Under the pieces are notes generated by a model. The model searched no databases, had not been told where the DNA came from, and was given only the letters and a program-made list of their open reading frames with translations. From Rhizobiales bacterium Ga0077537 (GTDB lineage Bacteria > Pseudomonadota > Alphaproteobacteria > Rhizobiales > Hyphomicrobiaceae): a DNA stretch of 64,000 nt. Position numbers and translations under genes: made by a program. Location of the stretch: NCBI GenBank assembly GCA_001464955.1, contig LNEM01000034.1:18558-82557 (forward strand), read 5' to 3'. This document shows, in pieces, positions 37,222 to 48,953 of this stretch (positions are counted from its first letter, which is position 1; each line of letters starts with the position of its first letter).

Positions 37222-39159
37222 TCATCGATCCTTGCCGATCCGCATCGCCTTTTTCAGGAAGGCGAGTTCGGCCCTGGCCACGGTCACGATGGTCGACGCC
37301 TGCCGGAAGCCGTGTCCCTCTCCGGCAAACTCATGAAGTTCGGTTTTGATCCCCCGGTCGCTGAGTCGCTCGTGGATGAGGCGCGACTGATCCGGCGGCA
37401 CGACCCGGTCGTCGAGACCCTGGAACAGGATCAGCGGCGCCGTCATGGCGCCGATCCGGGTGATCGGCGAGCGCGCCTCCGCGATCCTGCGCCAGCGGCC
37501 CGGCGTGGTGCCGAGAAGGCGATGCAGATAGCCGGCTTCGAACTTGTGCGTCGATTGCATGAGCAGCGACAGATCCGAAATCCCATAGTGGCTCGAGCCC
37601 GCCGCGAACACCTCGGTGGTGGCCAGCGCCATCAGCACGGTGTAGCCGCCGGCGCTGCCGCCCGCGATCGCGATGCGCGCCGGGTCAGCGAGCCCTTCGT
37701 TGCCGAGGAAATGGGCACCCGCAGCGCAATCTGCAACATCGGCGATGCCCCATTCGCCATCGAGACGCTCGCGATAGGCCCGGCCGTAGCCGGTCGAGCC
37801 CGAATAATCGACATCGAGCACGGCAAAGCCGCGCGAGGTGAAATACTGGACGCGGAGCGCCAGACCCCGCCCGGCGGAGGCCGTCGGGCCGCCGTGGGCG
37901 AAGACGACGGCCGGCGGGCGGCTGCCGGCAGGCCCGCGATGGGTCGCGCTCGCAGGCGGATAATACTGGGCGAACGTCGTCTTGCGATCACCGCCCCGGA
38001 AGGACACGGTCCGGCCTTTCGACAGGCCGCGCGGGTCGAGTGCGATCTCGCTCGCCTGCCGCAGGACGATCCGGGTCTTGCGGGCATTGGGGCGCGCCAG
38101 CAGAGCCGCGGGAGCCGCCGGCCGCCCGGCGAACATCGCTAGGCCGCCGTCGTAGGTTGCCACGGCGCCGGTGCCAGCCAGCGCCGGCATCGGATCGACC
38201 GTCGTCGTCGGTCGCTGGCGTGACAGGTTCGACAGGCCAAGGACCGACGGCGTTCCGTCGATGGCGGCGACCACCGATACCTCGTCCGGGCCGGTGACCA
38301 GCATCGTGCGCACGCCGAGGTTCCACATCGGCAGGCCGAGTTCGGACTTCAGGCGGGTGAGCGGGCGCGTCCCCGCTCCGTCCCACAGCATCACGTTGCC
38401 GAAACCCGTCGCGTCGGACAGGAAGACGAGACGGCCGTCGTCGAGCCACTGGGGCTGCATGGCCGCGACGCCCTTGCCACCGGCGATGCGCTCGGCACGG
38501 CCGATCGAGCCGTCACCACGAACGGGCGCCACCATCAGAGCCGACTGGTCCCACGGCATGTCGGGCAGATCCCAGGCGAGGTAGGCGAGGCGCTTTCCAT
38601 CGGGCGAGAGGCGCGGGAACGCATAGAAATCGCGACCGGCCGCGGCATCGATCACCGTGCCACGCGCTCGGCCGTCGAGGGCGATCGAGACGAGGAGGTT
38701 TTCGGGGTGCTGATGATCGTTGCCGGCGAAGTGTCGCTCGGCGACCGCAAGGAGGCGTCCGCGCTCACGGTCGAGTTCGAGATCGGCGAAGCGAAGGGTC
38801 GGCTCGGTGGTGATCCGCTCGGGGGCGCATCCGGGCGTCACGCGCCAGACGTCCTGCTCGCGCATCTCGACGAAGTAGACGGTCTCGCCGTCGACGAGGA
38901 ATTCCGCGCCGCCATATTCGTGCACACGCGAGCGGGCCGAGAAGGGCTGCGGCAGAAGGTCCTCGGGTGGCTGGCCCGGCCGCGCCCGGACGATCACCTG
39001 ACGTCCTGCCTCGTCCGGGCGCCCCTCACTCCAGTAGACGAAGGGGCCGGCTCCCTGCACATGGCCGAAACGCCGGGCACCACGCGTCAGAGCGCGCGGT
39101 GAAATAGGCGATGGCCACAAGCCGAACGGTGCCTTGTCGCGTGTGGCTCGGATCACCAT
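37222..39159 (-). CDS. S9 family prolyl oligopeptidase-type peptidase
   Basis: VVFAHGGPTASAGRGLALRVQYFTSRGFAVLDVDYSGSTGYGRAYRERL; IAGGSAGGYTVLMAL; GEGHGFRQ. Confidence 0.92.
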   Translation of the reverse strand: MVIRATRDKAPFGLWPSPISPRALTRGARRFGHVQGAGPFVYWSEGRPDEAGRQVIVRARPGQPPEDLLPQPFSARSRVHEYGGAEFLVDGETVYFVEMREQDVWRVTPGCAPERITTEPTLRFADLELDRERGRLLAVAERHFAGNDHQHPENLLVSIALDGRARGTVIDAAAGRDFYAFPRLSPDGKRLAYLAWDLPDMPWDQSALMVAPVRGDGSIGRAERIAGGKGVAAMQPQWLDDGRLVFLSDATGFGNVMLWDGAGTRPLTRLKSELGLPMWNLGVRTMLVTGPDEVSVVAAIDGTPSVLGLSNLSRQRPTTTVDPMPALAGTGAVATYDGGLAMFAGRPAAPAALLARPNARKTRIVLRQASEIALDPRGLSKGRTVSFRGGDRKTTFAQYYPPASATHRGPAGSRPPAVVFAHGGPTASAGRGLALRVQYFTSRGFAVLDVDYSGSTGYGRAYRERLDGEWGIADVADCAAGAHFLGNEGLADPARIAIAGGSAGGYTVLMALATTEVFAAGSSHYGISDLSLLMQSTHKFEAGYLHRLLGTTPGRWRRIAEARSPITRIGAMTAPLILFQGLDDRVVPPDQSRLIHERLSDRGIKTELHEFAGEGHGFRQASTIVTVARAELAFLKKAMRIGKDR

Positions 39160-39620
39160 CGTGAGACTCCTGTCGCAGCGCTGTCAGCCGCGCCCTTGCC
39201 CTCCCCCGCCGCTTCTATAGCCTGCCTGCCGCGCCGACGCGATTGCCATGCGTTGCCGCAATTTTGGGTTTGCAGTCCGTGATAGGTCAGTTATGCTGTC
39301 CTTTACGTGGTTCAGCTGCCGAAGCCACGCCCCGACTTGTCGCGCCGCGATTGGCGGAACGCGAAGTTGTGCGGGTGGCGGAATCCACGCATCGAGGGAA
39401 GAGACGGGCACAGCTCGCAAGATCTCCTTCGCACCTGGCCGACGATGCTGTCCAAACCGAGAGACAGCAAGCTCGGTCATGAATTGCGGATGGAGAATTG
39501 CGACTGGTGCACGCCGCTGCGCGCGGTAAGACGTCGACCGGGGCTCCGTGGGGAGCCGGCGGCCGGCGACAAGCCGCGGGCCATCATCATGGGTCGATCT
39601 GATCCGCGAGGACATACGCT

Positions 39621-42600
39621 ATGGCTGAGAAGAGATCGGTTGCGCTTCGGACTGCAGGCATCGGTGCGTATTCGGCGCCCGAAAAAGCCGGCCTGTTCGA
39701 CCGAAAGCGCGAGCATGACGCGTGTGGCGTCGGCTTCATCGTCGATCTCAAGGCCCGCGCGACGCATTCCATCGTGGCGGACGCCCTCGCCATCCTCGAG
39801 AACCTCGAGCATCGCGGCGCGGTCGGTGCCGACCCGACCTCGGGCGACGGCGCCGGCATCCTGATCCAGATCCCGCACGCTTTCCTCGCGGACGAGTGCG
39901 CCCGGCTCGGCTTCGCGCTGCCGAAGCCCGGCCAGTATGCCGTCGGCCACATCTTCCTGCCGCAGGACGAGCGGCTGCTCGCGCATTGCGAGCGCGTCTG
40001 GGCACGCATCGTGCGCGAGGAAGGGCTCGAGCTGATCGGCTTCCGGCCCGTTCCCGTCGACAACGCGTCACTCTCCGAGATGGTGCGCACCACCGAGCCG
40101 CGCCACATGCAGATCTTCGTCGGCAAGCCGGCGCAGATCGCCAGCGAGGACGAGTTCGAGCGCAAGCTCTACATCGTGCGCAAGTCCGTCTCGAATGCGC
40201 TCTACGATGCCTACAAGGGGCGCGACATCGGACACTACTGCGTGTCGCTCTCGTCGCGGACGCTGGTCTACAAGGGGATGTTCCTCTCCTATCAGGTGAA
40301 GGCCTACTACAAGGACCTTTCGGACCCGCGCCTCGCCTCGGCGCTGGCCCTCGTCCACCAGCGCTTCTCGACCAACACGTTCCCGTCGTGGAAGCTGGCG
40401 CATCCCTACCGGATGGTGGCGCACAACGGCGAGATCAACACGCTGCGCGGCAACGTCAACTGGATGGCGGCGCGGCAGGCGTCCGTCGCCTCGCCGCTGT
40501 TCGGCAGCGACATCTCGAAGCTTTGGCCGATCTCCTACGAGGGGCAGTCGGACACCGCGTGCTTCGACAACGGCCTCGAGTTCCTCGTGCGCGGTGGCTA
40601 CAGCCTCGCGCATGCGGCCATGATGATGATCCCGGAGGCGTGGGCCGGCCATGCCACCATGGATCAGGCGCGGCGCGCCTTCTACGAGTACCACGCGTGC
40701 CTGATGGAGCCGTGGGACGGCCCGGCCGCCATGGCGTTCACCGACGGCAAGCAGATCGGCGCGACGCTGGACCGCAACGGTCTCCGGCCGGCCCGATATC
40801 TCGTGACTACCGACGACCGGGTGATCATGTCATCGGAATCCGGCGTGCTGCCGATCGCGGAGGAGCAGATCGCCAGGAAGTGGCGCCTGCAGCCGGGCAA
40901 GATGCTGCTGATCGATCTCTCCGAGGGCCGCATCATCTCGGATGACGAACTGAAGAAGGATCTGGCCGCCCGCCATCCCTACGAGACGTGGCTCAAGCGG
41001 ACCCAGATCCAGGTCGGCGACCTGCCGCTGCCGAAGCCGCCGGAGCGCAAGGCGACCAACGTGTCACTGATGGATCTGCAGCAGGCCTTCGGCTATACGC
41101 AGGAAAGCCTCAAGTTCCTGATGAGCCCGATGGTCCAGACGGGCCAGGAGGCCGTCGGCTCGATGGGCACCGACACGCCGATCTCGGCGCTGTCGGCGAA
41201 GCCCAAGCTGCTGCACACCTACTTCAAGCAGAACTTCGCGCAGGTGACGAACCCGCCGATCGATTCGATCCGCGAGGAGCTCGTCATGAGCCTCGTGTCG
41301 TTCATCGGACCCCGGCCCAACATCCTCGACCTCGAGGGCACGTCGAAGGTCAAGCGCCTCGAGGTGTACCAGCCGATCCTGACAAACGAGGATCTGGAGC
41401 GCATCCGCCAGATCGGGCAGGTCAAGGACAACCATTTCGCCTCGATCACCATCGACATCACCTACCCGGCCGACAGCGGCGTCAACGGGATGAGCTGGGC
41501 GCTCGACGTCGTGTGCGCGGAAGCCGAGGAGGCGGTGCGCTCGAAGGACTACAACATCGTCATCCTGTCGGACCGCAACACCGGGCCGGACCGGGTGCCG
41601 ATCCCGTCGCTGCTCGCCACCAGCGCCGTGCATCACCATCTGATCAAGCAGGGCCTGCGCACGTCGGTCGGCCTCGTCGTCGAGACGGGCGAGGCGCACG
41701 AGGTGCATCAGTTCGCGACGCTCGCGGGCTTCGGCGCGGAGGCGATCAACCCCTATCTCGCGTTCGAGACCATCGCCGAGCTGCTGCCGGAACTCGACGA
41801 GAAGATCGAACTCAAGGAAGCGCAGAAGCGCTTCATCAAGGCGATCGACAAGGGCCTCCTCAAGGTCATGTCGAAGATGGGCATCTCGACCTACCAGAGC
41901 TATTGCGGCGCGCAGATCTTCGATGCCGTCGGCCTCAAGTCGGCGTTCGTGAAGCGCTACTTCACCGGCACGCACACGCAGGTCGAAGGCGTGGGACTGC
42001 GCCAGATCGCGCGCGAGACGTTCGAGCGGCACCGGCAGGCGTTCTCTGACGTACCGCAGCTCGACGGCATGCTCGACGTCGGCGGCGAGTACGCGTTCCG
42101 GCTCCGGGGCGAGGCGCACGTGTGGCGTCCGACCGTGGTGGCCGACCTGCAGCACGCGGTGCGCACCACCAGCGTCGACGACGCCAAGGCCGGCAAGATC
42201 CCGCAGAAATGGCGGGACTACGCGCGACAGGTCAACGACCAGTCCGAGCAACTGATGACGCTGCGCGGGCTGTTCCGGATCAAGTCGGCGGAGGAGATGG
42301 AGCGCAAGCCCGTTCCGCTCGCCGAGGTGGAGCCCGCCAGCGAGATCGTCAAGCGGTTCGCCACCGGCGCCATGAGCTACGGCTCGATCAGCCGCGAGGC
42401 GCACACGACTCTCGCCATTGCCATGAACCGGATCGGCGGCAAGTCGAACACCGGTGAGGGCGGCGAGGAAGCCGACCGCTACAAGCCCATGCCCAACGGC
42501 GACAGCATGCGCTCGGCCATCAAGCAGGTGGCGTCCGGCCGGTTCGGCGTCACGACCGAGTATCTCGCCAACTCGGACATGATGCAGATCAAGATGGCGC

Positions 42601-44411
42601 AGGGCGCCAAGCCCGGCGAGGGCGGCCAGCTCCCCGGCCACAAGGTCGACCAGACGATCGCGAAGGTCCGGCACTCGACGCCGGGCGTCGGGCTCATCTC
42701 GCCGCCGCCGCACCACGACATTTATTCGATCGAGGATCTGGCTCAGCTCATCTTCGACCTGAAGAACGTCAACCCGGCGGCCGACGTCTCGGTGAAGCTC
42801 GTCTCCGAAGTCGGCGTCGGCACGGTCGCGGCCGGTGTCGCCAAGGCGCGCGCCGACCACGTGACGATCTCGGGCTTCGAAGGCGGCACCGGCGCCTCGC
42901 CGCTGACGTCCATCAAGCACGCCGGCAGCCCGTGGGAGATCGGTCTCGCGGAAACGCACCAGACGCTGGTCTACAACCGGCTGCGCGGACGGATCGCGGT
43001 GCAGGTCGACGGTGGCATCCGCACCGGACGCGACGTCGTGATCGGCGCGCTGCTCGGAGCCGACGAGTTCGGCTTCGCGACGGCGCCGCTGATCTCGGCC
43101 GGCTGCATCATGATGCGCAAATGCCACCTCAACACGTGCCCTGTCGGCGTCGCGACGCAGGACCCGGTGCTGCGCGCGAAGTTCAAGGGCCAGCCCGAGC
43201 ACGTCATCAACTTCTTCTTCTTCATCGCGGAGGAAGTGCGCGAGCTGATGGCCGAGATGGGGCTGCGCTCGTTCGACGAACTGGTCGGGCAGTCGCAATA
43301 TCTCGACAAGGCGCGGGCCATCGGCCACTGGAAGGCACGCGGGCTCGATTTCGAGAACCTGTTCCACAAGCCCGAGGTGCCCGAGACGGTCGCGATCCGG
43401 CACGTCGAGCGGCAGGACCACGGGCTCGAAAAGGTGCTCGACAACAAGCTGCTCGAGATCGCGAAGCCAGCCATCGACAGCAAGAAGCCGGTGAAGGCCG
43501 AACTCGCCATCTCCAATCGTGACCGGGCGACCGGCGCGATGCTGTCCGGCGCCATTGCGAAGGCGCATGGGCATGGCGGTCTCGCCGAGGACAGCGTCTG
43601 GCTGACCTTCAACGGCATCGCCGGGCAATCGTTCGGCGCATGGCTCGCCAAGGGCGTGACGCTGGATCTCGTCGGCGAGGCCAACGACTACGTCGGCAAG
43701 GGTCTCTCGGGCGGCAAGATCATCGTCCGGCCGAACCCCAAGTCGGGGATCGTGCCCGAGGAAAGCATGATCGTCGGCAACACGGTCCTTTACGGCGCGA
43801 TCACCGGCGAGTGCTATTTCCGAGGCATCGCGGGCGAGCGGTTCGCGGTGCGCAACTCGGGCGCGATCGCGGTCGTCGAAGGCACGGGCGATCACGGCTG
43901 CGAATACATGACCGGCGGCGTCGTCGTCGTTCTTGGCCAGACGGGGCGCAACTTCGCGGCCGGCATGTCGGGCGGCATCGCCTACGTGCTCGACGAGGAC
44001 GGCACGTTCGAGCGGAAGTGCAACCTCGCCATGATCGACCTCGAGCCGATCGAGGCCGAGGAGACGGTGCTGCGCCAGCTTCAGAACGCCAGCGATCTCG
44101 CCAGCCACGGGCTCGTCGATGTGATGAGCGACATGTCGAAACAGGATGCCGCGCGTCTCCACGCCCTGATCACGCGGCATGCCCACTACACCAACTCGGC
44201 CAAGGCCAAGACCATTCTTGCCGACTGGCCGACGTGGCAGACGAAATTCCGCAAGGTGATGCCGGTCGAGTACCGCCGGGCGCTCGCCGAGATGGCGAAG
44301 CACCAGGCCGAACTCGGCACGGGTCTCGAGACGATCGAGATCGGCGTGCCCGGTAGCTCCGACAAGACGGGCAAGGGCAAACGCAAGGGCAAGTCGCCGG
44401 CGGCGGAGTGA
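39621..44411 (+). CDS. gltB: Glutamate synthase large subunit
   Basis: 1596 aa; class II amidotransferase start [17 protein letters not shown]/Fe-S and GltB C-terminal domains. Confidence 0.97.
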   Translation: MAEKRSVALRTAGIGAYSAPEKAGLFDRKREHDACGVGFIVDLKARATHSIVADALAILENLEHRGAVGADPTSGDGAGILIQIPHAFLADECARLGFALPKPGQYAVGHIFLPQDERLLAHCERVWARIVREEGLELIGFRPVPVDNASLSEMVRTTEPRHMQIFVGKPAQIASEDEFERKLYIVRKSVSNALYDAYKGRDIGHYCVSLSSRTLVYKGMFLSYQVKAYYKDLSDPRLASALALVHQRFSTNTFPSWKLAHPYRMVAHNGEINTLRGNVNWMAARQASVASPLFGSDISKLWPISYEGQSDTACFDNGLEFLVRGGYSLAHAAMMMIPEAWAGHATMDQARRAFYEYHACLMEPWDGPAAMAFTDGKQIGATLDRNGLRPARYLVTTDDRVIMSSESGVLPIAEEQIARKWRLQPGKMLLIDLSEGRIISDDELKKDLAARHPYETWLKRTQIQVGDLPLPKPPERKATNVSLMDLQQAFGYTQESLKFLMSPMVQTGQEAVGSMGTDTPISALSAKPKLLHTYFKQNFAQVTNPPIDSIREELVMSLVSFIGPRPNILDLEGTSKVKRLEVYQPILTNEDLERIRQIGQVKDNHFASITIDITYPADSGVNGMSWALDVVCAEAEEAVRSKDYNIVILSDRNTGPDRVPIPSLLATSAVHHHLIKQGLRTSVGLVVETGEAHEVHQFATLAGFGAEAINPYLAFETIAELLPELDEKIELKEAQKRFIKAIDKGLLKVMSKMGISTYQSYCGAQIFDAVGLKSAFVKRYFTGTHTQVEGVGLRQIARETFERHRQAFSDVPQLDGMLDVGGEYAFRLRGEAHVWRPTVVADLQHAVRTTSVDDAKAGKIPQKWRDYARQVNDQSEQLMTLRGLFRIKSAEEMERKPVPLAEVEPASEIVKRFATGAMSYGSISREAHTTLAIAMNRIGGKSNTGEGGEEADRYKPMPNGDSMRSAIKQVASGRFGVTTEYLANSDMMQIKMAQGAKPGEGGQLPGHKVDQTIAKVRHSTPGVGLISPPPHHDIYSIEDLAQLIFDLKNVNPAADVSVKLVSEVGVGTVAAGVAKARADHVTISGFEGGTGASPLTSIKHAGSPWEIGLAETHQTLVYNRLRGRIAVQVDGGIRTGRDVVIGALLGADEFGFATAPLISAGCIMMRKCHLNTCPVGVATQDPVLRAKFKGQPEHVINFFFFIAEEVRELMAEMGLRSFDELVGQSQYLDKARAIGHWKARGLDFENLFHKPEVPETVAIRHVERQDHGLEKVLDNKLLEIAKPAIDSKKPVKAELAISNRDRATGAMLSGAIAKAHGHGGLAEDSVWLTFNGIAGQSFGAWLAKGVTLDLVGEANDYVGKGLSGGKIIVRPNPKSGIVPEESMIVGNTVLYGAITGECYFRGIAGERFAVRNSGAIAVVEGTGDHGCEYMTGGVVVVLGQTGRNFAAGMSGGIAYVLDEDGTFERKCNLAMIDLEPIEAEETVLRQLQNASDLASHGLVDVMSDMSKQDAARLHALITRHAHYTNSAKAKTILADWPTWQTKFRKVMPVEYRRALAEMAKHQAELGTGLETIEIGVPGSSDKTGKGKRKGKSPAAE

Positions 44412-44419
44412 TCTCAGTC

Positions 44420-44932
44420 ATGCAGACATTACCAACGTACGGCACCCTCGTGACGGAATGGCTGAAGGACAAGGGGCCGGACGACTGGCATCGTCTGCTT
44501 CTTCACTGGAATTGGGATCACGGAATGATGCCGTTGAAATGGATTGCCGAGCAACCGGACTGCGACAAGGCCACGGCGCTGCAGATCTTCTGGCACAGTG
44601 CGCCTGAAACACAACTCGCGTGTCGAACATGGGACGAAGCGCGCAAGCAGTACTGCCATGAGGAATGGGAAATCTTGAAGCTGATCACGGAAAGGTGGGC
44701 GGCCGGTAGCTTCGTTAGGGCTGAACTGGCCTTCAACTCTTCCGAGCAGGTGGATGAGGATGGTCTGCGCGAGCGGGTCCAGGATTTTGGTGTCGATGAT
44801 TTCGGCTTTCCCGTGCCAGCAGAGATGTTTCTGCCGCGCGAGGGACGTCAACTGGAGGGGTTCAAGGACCTCAACGACGGAGTGCCCGCCGAGGTCGCCG
44901 CGCAGATGGGCGCGCTGGAGCGCGGCGCCTAG
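44420..44932 (+). CDS. DUF4274-like domain protein lying between gltB and gltD
   Basis: MQTLPTYGTLVTEWLKDKGPDDWHRLLLHWNWDHGMMPLKWIAEQPDCDKATALQIFWHSAPE. Confidence 0.75.
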   Translation: MQTLPTYGTLVTEWLKDKGPDDWHRLLLHWNWDHGMMPLKWIAEQPDCDKATALQIFWHSAPETQLACRTWDEARKQYCHEEWEILKLITERWAAGSFVRAELAFNSSEQVDEDGLRERVQDFGVDDFGFPVPAEMFLPREGRQLEGFKDLNDGVPAEVAAQMGALERGA

Positions 44933-45007
44933 GCGCCGACCGCGTCAGTACTCGACAATCGGCAAAGCGAATACTTCCGGGCTTGCTTCCCGATAGGAAA
45001 AGAGACA

Positions 45008-46447
45008 ATGGGCAAAGTCACAGGTTTCATGGAGTTCGAGCGCGCCGACCGGGGCTATCGGCCGGTCGACGAGCGTCTCAAGCACTGGCAGGAATTCGTG
45101 GTGCCGCTGTCCGAGGGCGAGACGCGCACGCAGGCCTCGCGGTGCATGGATTGCGGCATTCCCTACTGTCACAACGGGTGTCCGGTGAACAACCAGATCC
45201 CCGACTGGAACGACCTCGTCTACAACAACCGCTGGCAGCAGGCGCTGGTCAACCTGCACTCGACCAACAACTTCCCGGAGTTCACCGGCCGCGTCTGCCC
45301 GGCGCCGTGCGAGGCCGCCTGCACGCTCAACCTCGACGACAATCCGGTCACCATCAAGACGATCGAGTGCGCGATCATCGACAAGGGCTTCGCGGAGGGC
45401 TGGGTGAAGCCCGAGCCGGCCGAGACCAAGACCGGCAAGTCGGTCGCCATCGTCGGGTCGGGGCCGGCCGGGCTCGCTGCCGCGCAGCAGCTCGCGCGCG
45501 TCGGCCATACCGTGCACGTCTACGAGAAGAACGCCGAACCGGGCGGGCTCCTCCGCTACGGCATTCCGGACTTCAAGCTCGAGAAGACCGTCGTGGCACG
45601 GCGGGTCGATCAGCTCAAGGCCGAGGGCGTGGTGTTCCACGTCAACACCAACGTCGGCAAGGACGTGACGGCGTTCGAGCTCGAGGACAAGTACGACGCG
45701 GTGCTCCTCACGGGCGGCTCCGAGCGGCCCTTCGACTTCTTCGAGAAGGCGCCGGGACGGGATCTCGACGGGTTGCATTTCGCGATGGATTTCCTGCCCC
45801 AGCAGAACCGTCGCGTCTCGTCGGAGCCAATCCCGGGCGCGACGCGCGAGATCAGCGCCAAGGGAAAGCACGTCATCGTCATCGGTGGCGGCGACACGGG
45901 CTCGGACTGCATCGGAACCAGCCTCCGGCAGGGTGCGCTCTCGGTGACGCAGCTCGAGATCATGCCGAAACCGCCCGAGAAGGAGGCGAAGCTCGTGACG
46001 TGGCCGCACTGGCCGCTGAAGCTGCGCATCTCGAGCTCGCAGGCGGAAGGCGCCAAGACCGAGTACTCGATCTCGACCACCGGTTTCGCTGGCGAGAACG
46101 GCCGGGTGACGAAGCTGCTCTACACCCGCGTCGGCCCCGACATGAAGCCGATCCCGGGCACCGAGGGCGAACTGCCGGCCGACCTCGTCCTCTTCGCCAT
46201 GGGCTTCTCGGGTCCGATCGAGAGCGACGTCGTCGCGCAGCTCGAGTTGCCGGTCGTGGCGCGCGGCCGCTTCAAGGGCATCGACGCCACGGAGCGCGAC
46301 TACAGGGTCAAGGGCCGGACGAAAGTCTATGCGGCGGGCGACATCCGGCGCGGCCAGAGCCTCGTCGTGTGGGCCATTCGTGAAGGCCGGCAGGCCGCCG
46401 CCTCGATCGACAAGGCGCTGATGGGCCGCACCGACCTCCCGCGCTGA
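45008..46447 (+). CDS. gltD: Glutamate synthase small subunit
   Basis: [64 protein letters not shown]. Confidence 0.96.
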   Translation: MGKVTGFMEFERADRGYRPVDERLKHWQEFVVPLSEGETRTQASRCMDCGIPYCHNGCPVNNQIPDWNDLVYNNRWQQALVNLHSTNNFPEFTGRVCPAPCEAACTLNLDDNPVTIKTIECAIIDKGFAEGWVKPEPAETKTGKSVAIVGSGPAGLAAAQQLARVGHTVHVYEKNAEPGGLLRYGIPDFKLEKTVVARRVDQLKAEGVVFHVNTNVGKDVTAFELEDKYDAVLLTGGSERPFDFFEKAPGRDLDGLHFAMDFLPQQNRRVSSEPIPGATREISAKGKHVIVIGGGDTGSDCIGTSLRQGALSVTQLEIMPKPPEKEAKLVTWPHWPLKLRISSSQAEGAKTEYSISTTGFAGENGRVTKLLYTRVGPDMKPIPGTEGELPADLVLFAMGFSGPIESDVVAQLELPVVARGRFKGIDATERDYRVKGRTKVYAAGDIRRGQSLVVWAIREGRQAAASIDKALMGRTDLPR

Positions 46448-46521
46448 GCGGGGGCACAAGAAACGGGTCGATGCGGTAGAGCCATTGAGCTAGCGGAGTG
46501 CTCCACACAGGAGCCTCGCTC

Positions 46522-47481
46522 ATGACCTCCCCCGCTTCGGCCCATCGCCGCATGACCGCCCTCGAATGGGGGATGGTCGTTACTCTCTCGTTTCTGTGGG
46601 GCGGATCTTTCTTCTTCAACGGCATGGCTGTCAGGGAGCTGCCGACGTTGACGGTGGTCGTCGTCCGCGTCGCTCTCGCCGCCGCCATCCTGTCGATCGC
46701 CCTGCGCCTGATGTCGGTGGCCATGCCGCGTGATCCGGCCGTCTGGAGGGCGTTCTTCGGCATGGCGCTGCTCAACAACGTGGTGCCGTTCACGCTCATC
46801 GTGTGGGGGCAGGCGCATATCGCCTCGGGGCTCGCGTCGATCCTCAATGCGACGACGCCGGTGTTCGGCGTGCTCGTCGCGCATCGGCTCACCACCGACG
46901 AGAAGATGACCGGCGGTCGTCTCGCCGGCGTCCTGATCTGTCTCGCCGGCGTGGCGATCCTGATCGGGGGCGATGCGCTTTCGTCCCTCGGCATCGATGT
47001 TCTGGCGCAAGCCGCCTGTCTGACGGCCGCCCTCTCCTACGCGCTGGCCGGCATATACGGGCGACGGTTCAAGGCGATGCAGGTCTCGCCGCTGGCCACG
47101 GCCACCGGTCAACTTCTGGCGTCGAGCGCCCTGCTCCTTCCCATGGTGCTGCTGATCGACAGACCCTGGGCCTTGCCCGTGCCGAGCGTGACGGCAATCC
47201 TGGCGCTGATCGGCGTCGCCCTCCTCTCAACCGCGCTCGCCTACATCATCTATTTCCGCATTCTGGCCACCGCGGGCGCCACCAACCTGCTGCTCACGAC
47301 GTTTCTCATCCCGATCAGCGCCATCCTGCTGGGCACGGCGTTTCTCGGCGAGACGCTGCAGTTGACGCACATCGGCGGCATGGTGATGATCGGTCTTGGC
47401 CTTGCCGCCATCGATGGTCGGCCGTGGCTTTACCTGAGGCGCGGTGGAATGGCGCGACAGGCGGCCGCCTCAAGCGACTAG
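46522..47481 (+). CDS. DMT family (EamA) transporter
   Basis: 10 TM pattern, two EamA repeats; WGGSFFFNGMAVRELPTLTVVVVRV. Confidence 0.9.
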   Translation: MTSPASAHRRMTALEWGMVVTLSFLWGGSFFFNGMAVRELPTLTVVVVRVALAAAILSIALRLMSVAMPRDPAVWRAFFGMALLNNVVPFTLIVWGQAHIASGLASILNATTPVFGVLVAHRLTTDEKMTGGRLAGVLICLAGVAILIGGDALSSLGIDVLAQAACLTAALSYALAGIYGRRFKAMQVSPLATATGQLLASSALLLPMVLLIDRPWALPVPSVTAILALIGVALLSTALAYIIYFRILATAGATNLLLTTFLIPISAILLGTAFLGETLQLTHIGGMVMIGLGLAAIDGRPWLYLRRGGMARQAAASSD

Positions 47482-47534
47482 GCCCCGATGGAATGCACCG
47501 AACTTCCGCGTTGATGGTACGAGAGAAAGCGATC

Positions 47535-47912
47535 ATGAGCCAGGCAAAGCCCTTGTTTCCGCCCACCCGCGTCGTGCCCCTCGGCGGAGGCGCCAAGCTG
47601 GTGTTCTGCTCCGGCGTCACGGCACGCGGCAGCGCCGCAGCCGGGAAGTCGGTGCAGGAACAGACACGCGAGTGTCTCGCCAAGCTCGAGCGTGCGCTCG
47701 CCGCTGAAGGCGCCACTTGGGACAATGTGCTGAAAACAACGACGTGGCTGTCCGACATGCGCCACTACGACGGGTTCAACGAGGCGCGGAGCGCCTTTTA
47801 TGCGACGTTGCCCGTGCCGCCGGCCAGCAGCACCATCGGCGGCGCACAGTTCACCTCGACGGACGTGTGCGTCGAGATCGAGGCGACCGCCGTCGTTCCG
47901 GCGTCGAGTTGA
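47535..47912 (+). CDS. RidA family protein
   Basis: MSQAKPLFPPTRVVPLGGGAKLVFCSGVTARG...QTRECLAKLERALAAEGATWDNVLKTTTWLSDM; last 125 aa of the 46803 ORF. Confidence 0.88.
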   Translation: MSQAKPLFPPTRVVPLGGGAKLVFCSGVTARGSAAAGKSVQEQTRECLAKLERALAAEGATWDNVLKTTTWLSDMRHYDGFNEARSAFYATLPVPPASSTIGGAQFTSTDVCVEIEATAVVPASS

Positions 47913-47927
47913 GCGCCGAATTCCGCG

Positions 47928-48215
47928 CTACGACGTCTGCGCCGCGAGGAACGCCCGCGCCGGGCCGACGTCGATCAGGGGATAGATGTCGAACGTGGCG
48001 GGAATGATCTCGGCCCACTCGTTCAGGATGCGGTGCAGGGTCTCGTTGTCGGGAACGTCGAGGAGTGCGATCGCGCCGCGCCCCGTCCGCGCCCACACGT
48101 TCTTGACGAGGCCCTGCTGCTGCAGCGGCGCCAGCCACTCCCAGTAGGCCTGTCGCTTCGGCACCATGGTCGACGGCGGCTCGGGGCGGGGTGTCGAGAT
48201 GACCATGAACAGCAT
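47928..48215 (-). CDS. Muconolactone isomerase/YciI-like small protein
   Basis: MLFMVISTPRPEPPSTMVPKRQAYWEWLAPLQQQGLVKNVWARTGRGAIALLDVPDNETLHRILNEWAEI. Confidence 0.65.
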   Translation of the reverse strand: MLFMVISTPRPEPPSTMVPKRQAYWEWLAPLQQQGLVKNVWARTGRGAIALLDVPDNETLHRILNEWAEIIPATFDIYPLIDVGPARAFLAAQTS

Positions 48216-48220
48216 GCGCG

Positions 48221-48670
48221 CTACTCCTTCGGCTGCAGGCGGGTTGCCGGCTTGTACTGGTCCTCGAGGCGGTTGCCGTGGCGGTGCAGCAGCCGCCATT
48301 CATCGTTCTCGAGGCGGAAGATGTGGGTGACACGGTTCGACCAGCCCGTCGGCGCCGACATGCCGTCCATTGACCGCATGGTGAAGGTTTCGATGTCGGT
48401 CGTATAGAAAAGCGTCGGCGTGACAACCGTGGTCACGTTGCGATAGGCGACGGTGCCGCCGCGGAACTGCTCGGCGGCCCAGTCCCAGCGCCGCGAAACG
48501 TCGTCCCAGCCCTTCTCCCAGCCTCCCCACCCGTAGAAACTGGTTGCATCGGCCGTGTGCGAGTAGAGCGCCTTGATGGCGCGGACGTCGCCATTGGCCA
48601 CATCGGTCATGGCCGTGTGCAGGCGTGCGACAGTCGCGGCCACGGCGGCAGGCACTGGCACATCGGACAT
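48221..48670 (-). CDS. Nuclear transport factor 2-like (SnoaL-type) protein
   Basis: LYSHTADATSFYGWGGWEKGWDDVSRRWDWAAEQFRGGTVAYRNVTTVV. Confidence 0.8.
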   Translation of the reverse strand: MSDVPVPAAVAATVARLHTAMTDVANGDVRAIKALYSHTADATSFYGWGGWEKGWDDVSRRWDWAAEQFRGGTVAYRNVTTVVTPTLFYTTDIETFTMRSMDGMSAPTGWSNRVTHIFRLENDEWRLLHRHGNRLEDQYKPATRLQPKE

Positions 48671-48699
48671 GGGTTACTCCCGATCGGTTGGCTTCCTTA

Positions 48700-48813
48700 G
48701 TGGCGCTTCGGTTGCCCACTTCGCATCCGCGCGCCTGTAGTCGCGCTTCTGTTGCCCACTGCGCAACCGCGCGCCTTTAGTCGCGCTTCTGTTGCCCACT
48801 GCGCAACCGCGCG
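48700..48813. repeat. 40-bp tandem repeat, about 2.9 copies
   Basis: TCGCGCTTCTGTTGCCCACTGCGCAACCGCGCGCCTTTAG, period 40 (CGCTTC at 48704, 48744, 48784). Confidence 0.95.
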
Positions 48814-48953
48814 GAATTGAACAGACATATGGCGGCGTTGTCACGCCTGGACAATTGCCTGGTCGAGTTGGTGTTCTCCTCATCATTCGGCACCCGTCCG
48901 CTCGACATCGGTCCCGTCGCCAAGCAAAGTCCCGGGCGTCGATATCCGATCGA

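Noticed and set aside
39345-39400. tRNA-Leu-like string GCGGGTGGCGGAATCCACGC
   Set aside because: No complete cloverleaf: acceptor, anticodon and T arms not found.
41064-44303. 1079-aa minus-strand ORF opposite gltB
   Set aside because: Antisense shadow of a high-GC coding gene; low-complexity Arg/Asp/His/Val-rich translation with no domain signature, while the plus strand is unmistakably GltB.
48700-48813. Possible CRISPR or short ORFs through the repeat
   Set aside because: No unique spacers, only about 2.9 units of a 40-bp tandem repeat; the ORFs are open only because of repeat composition.
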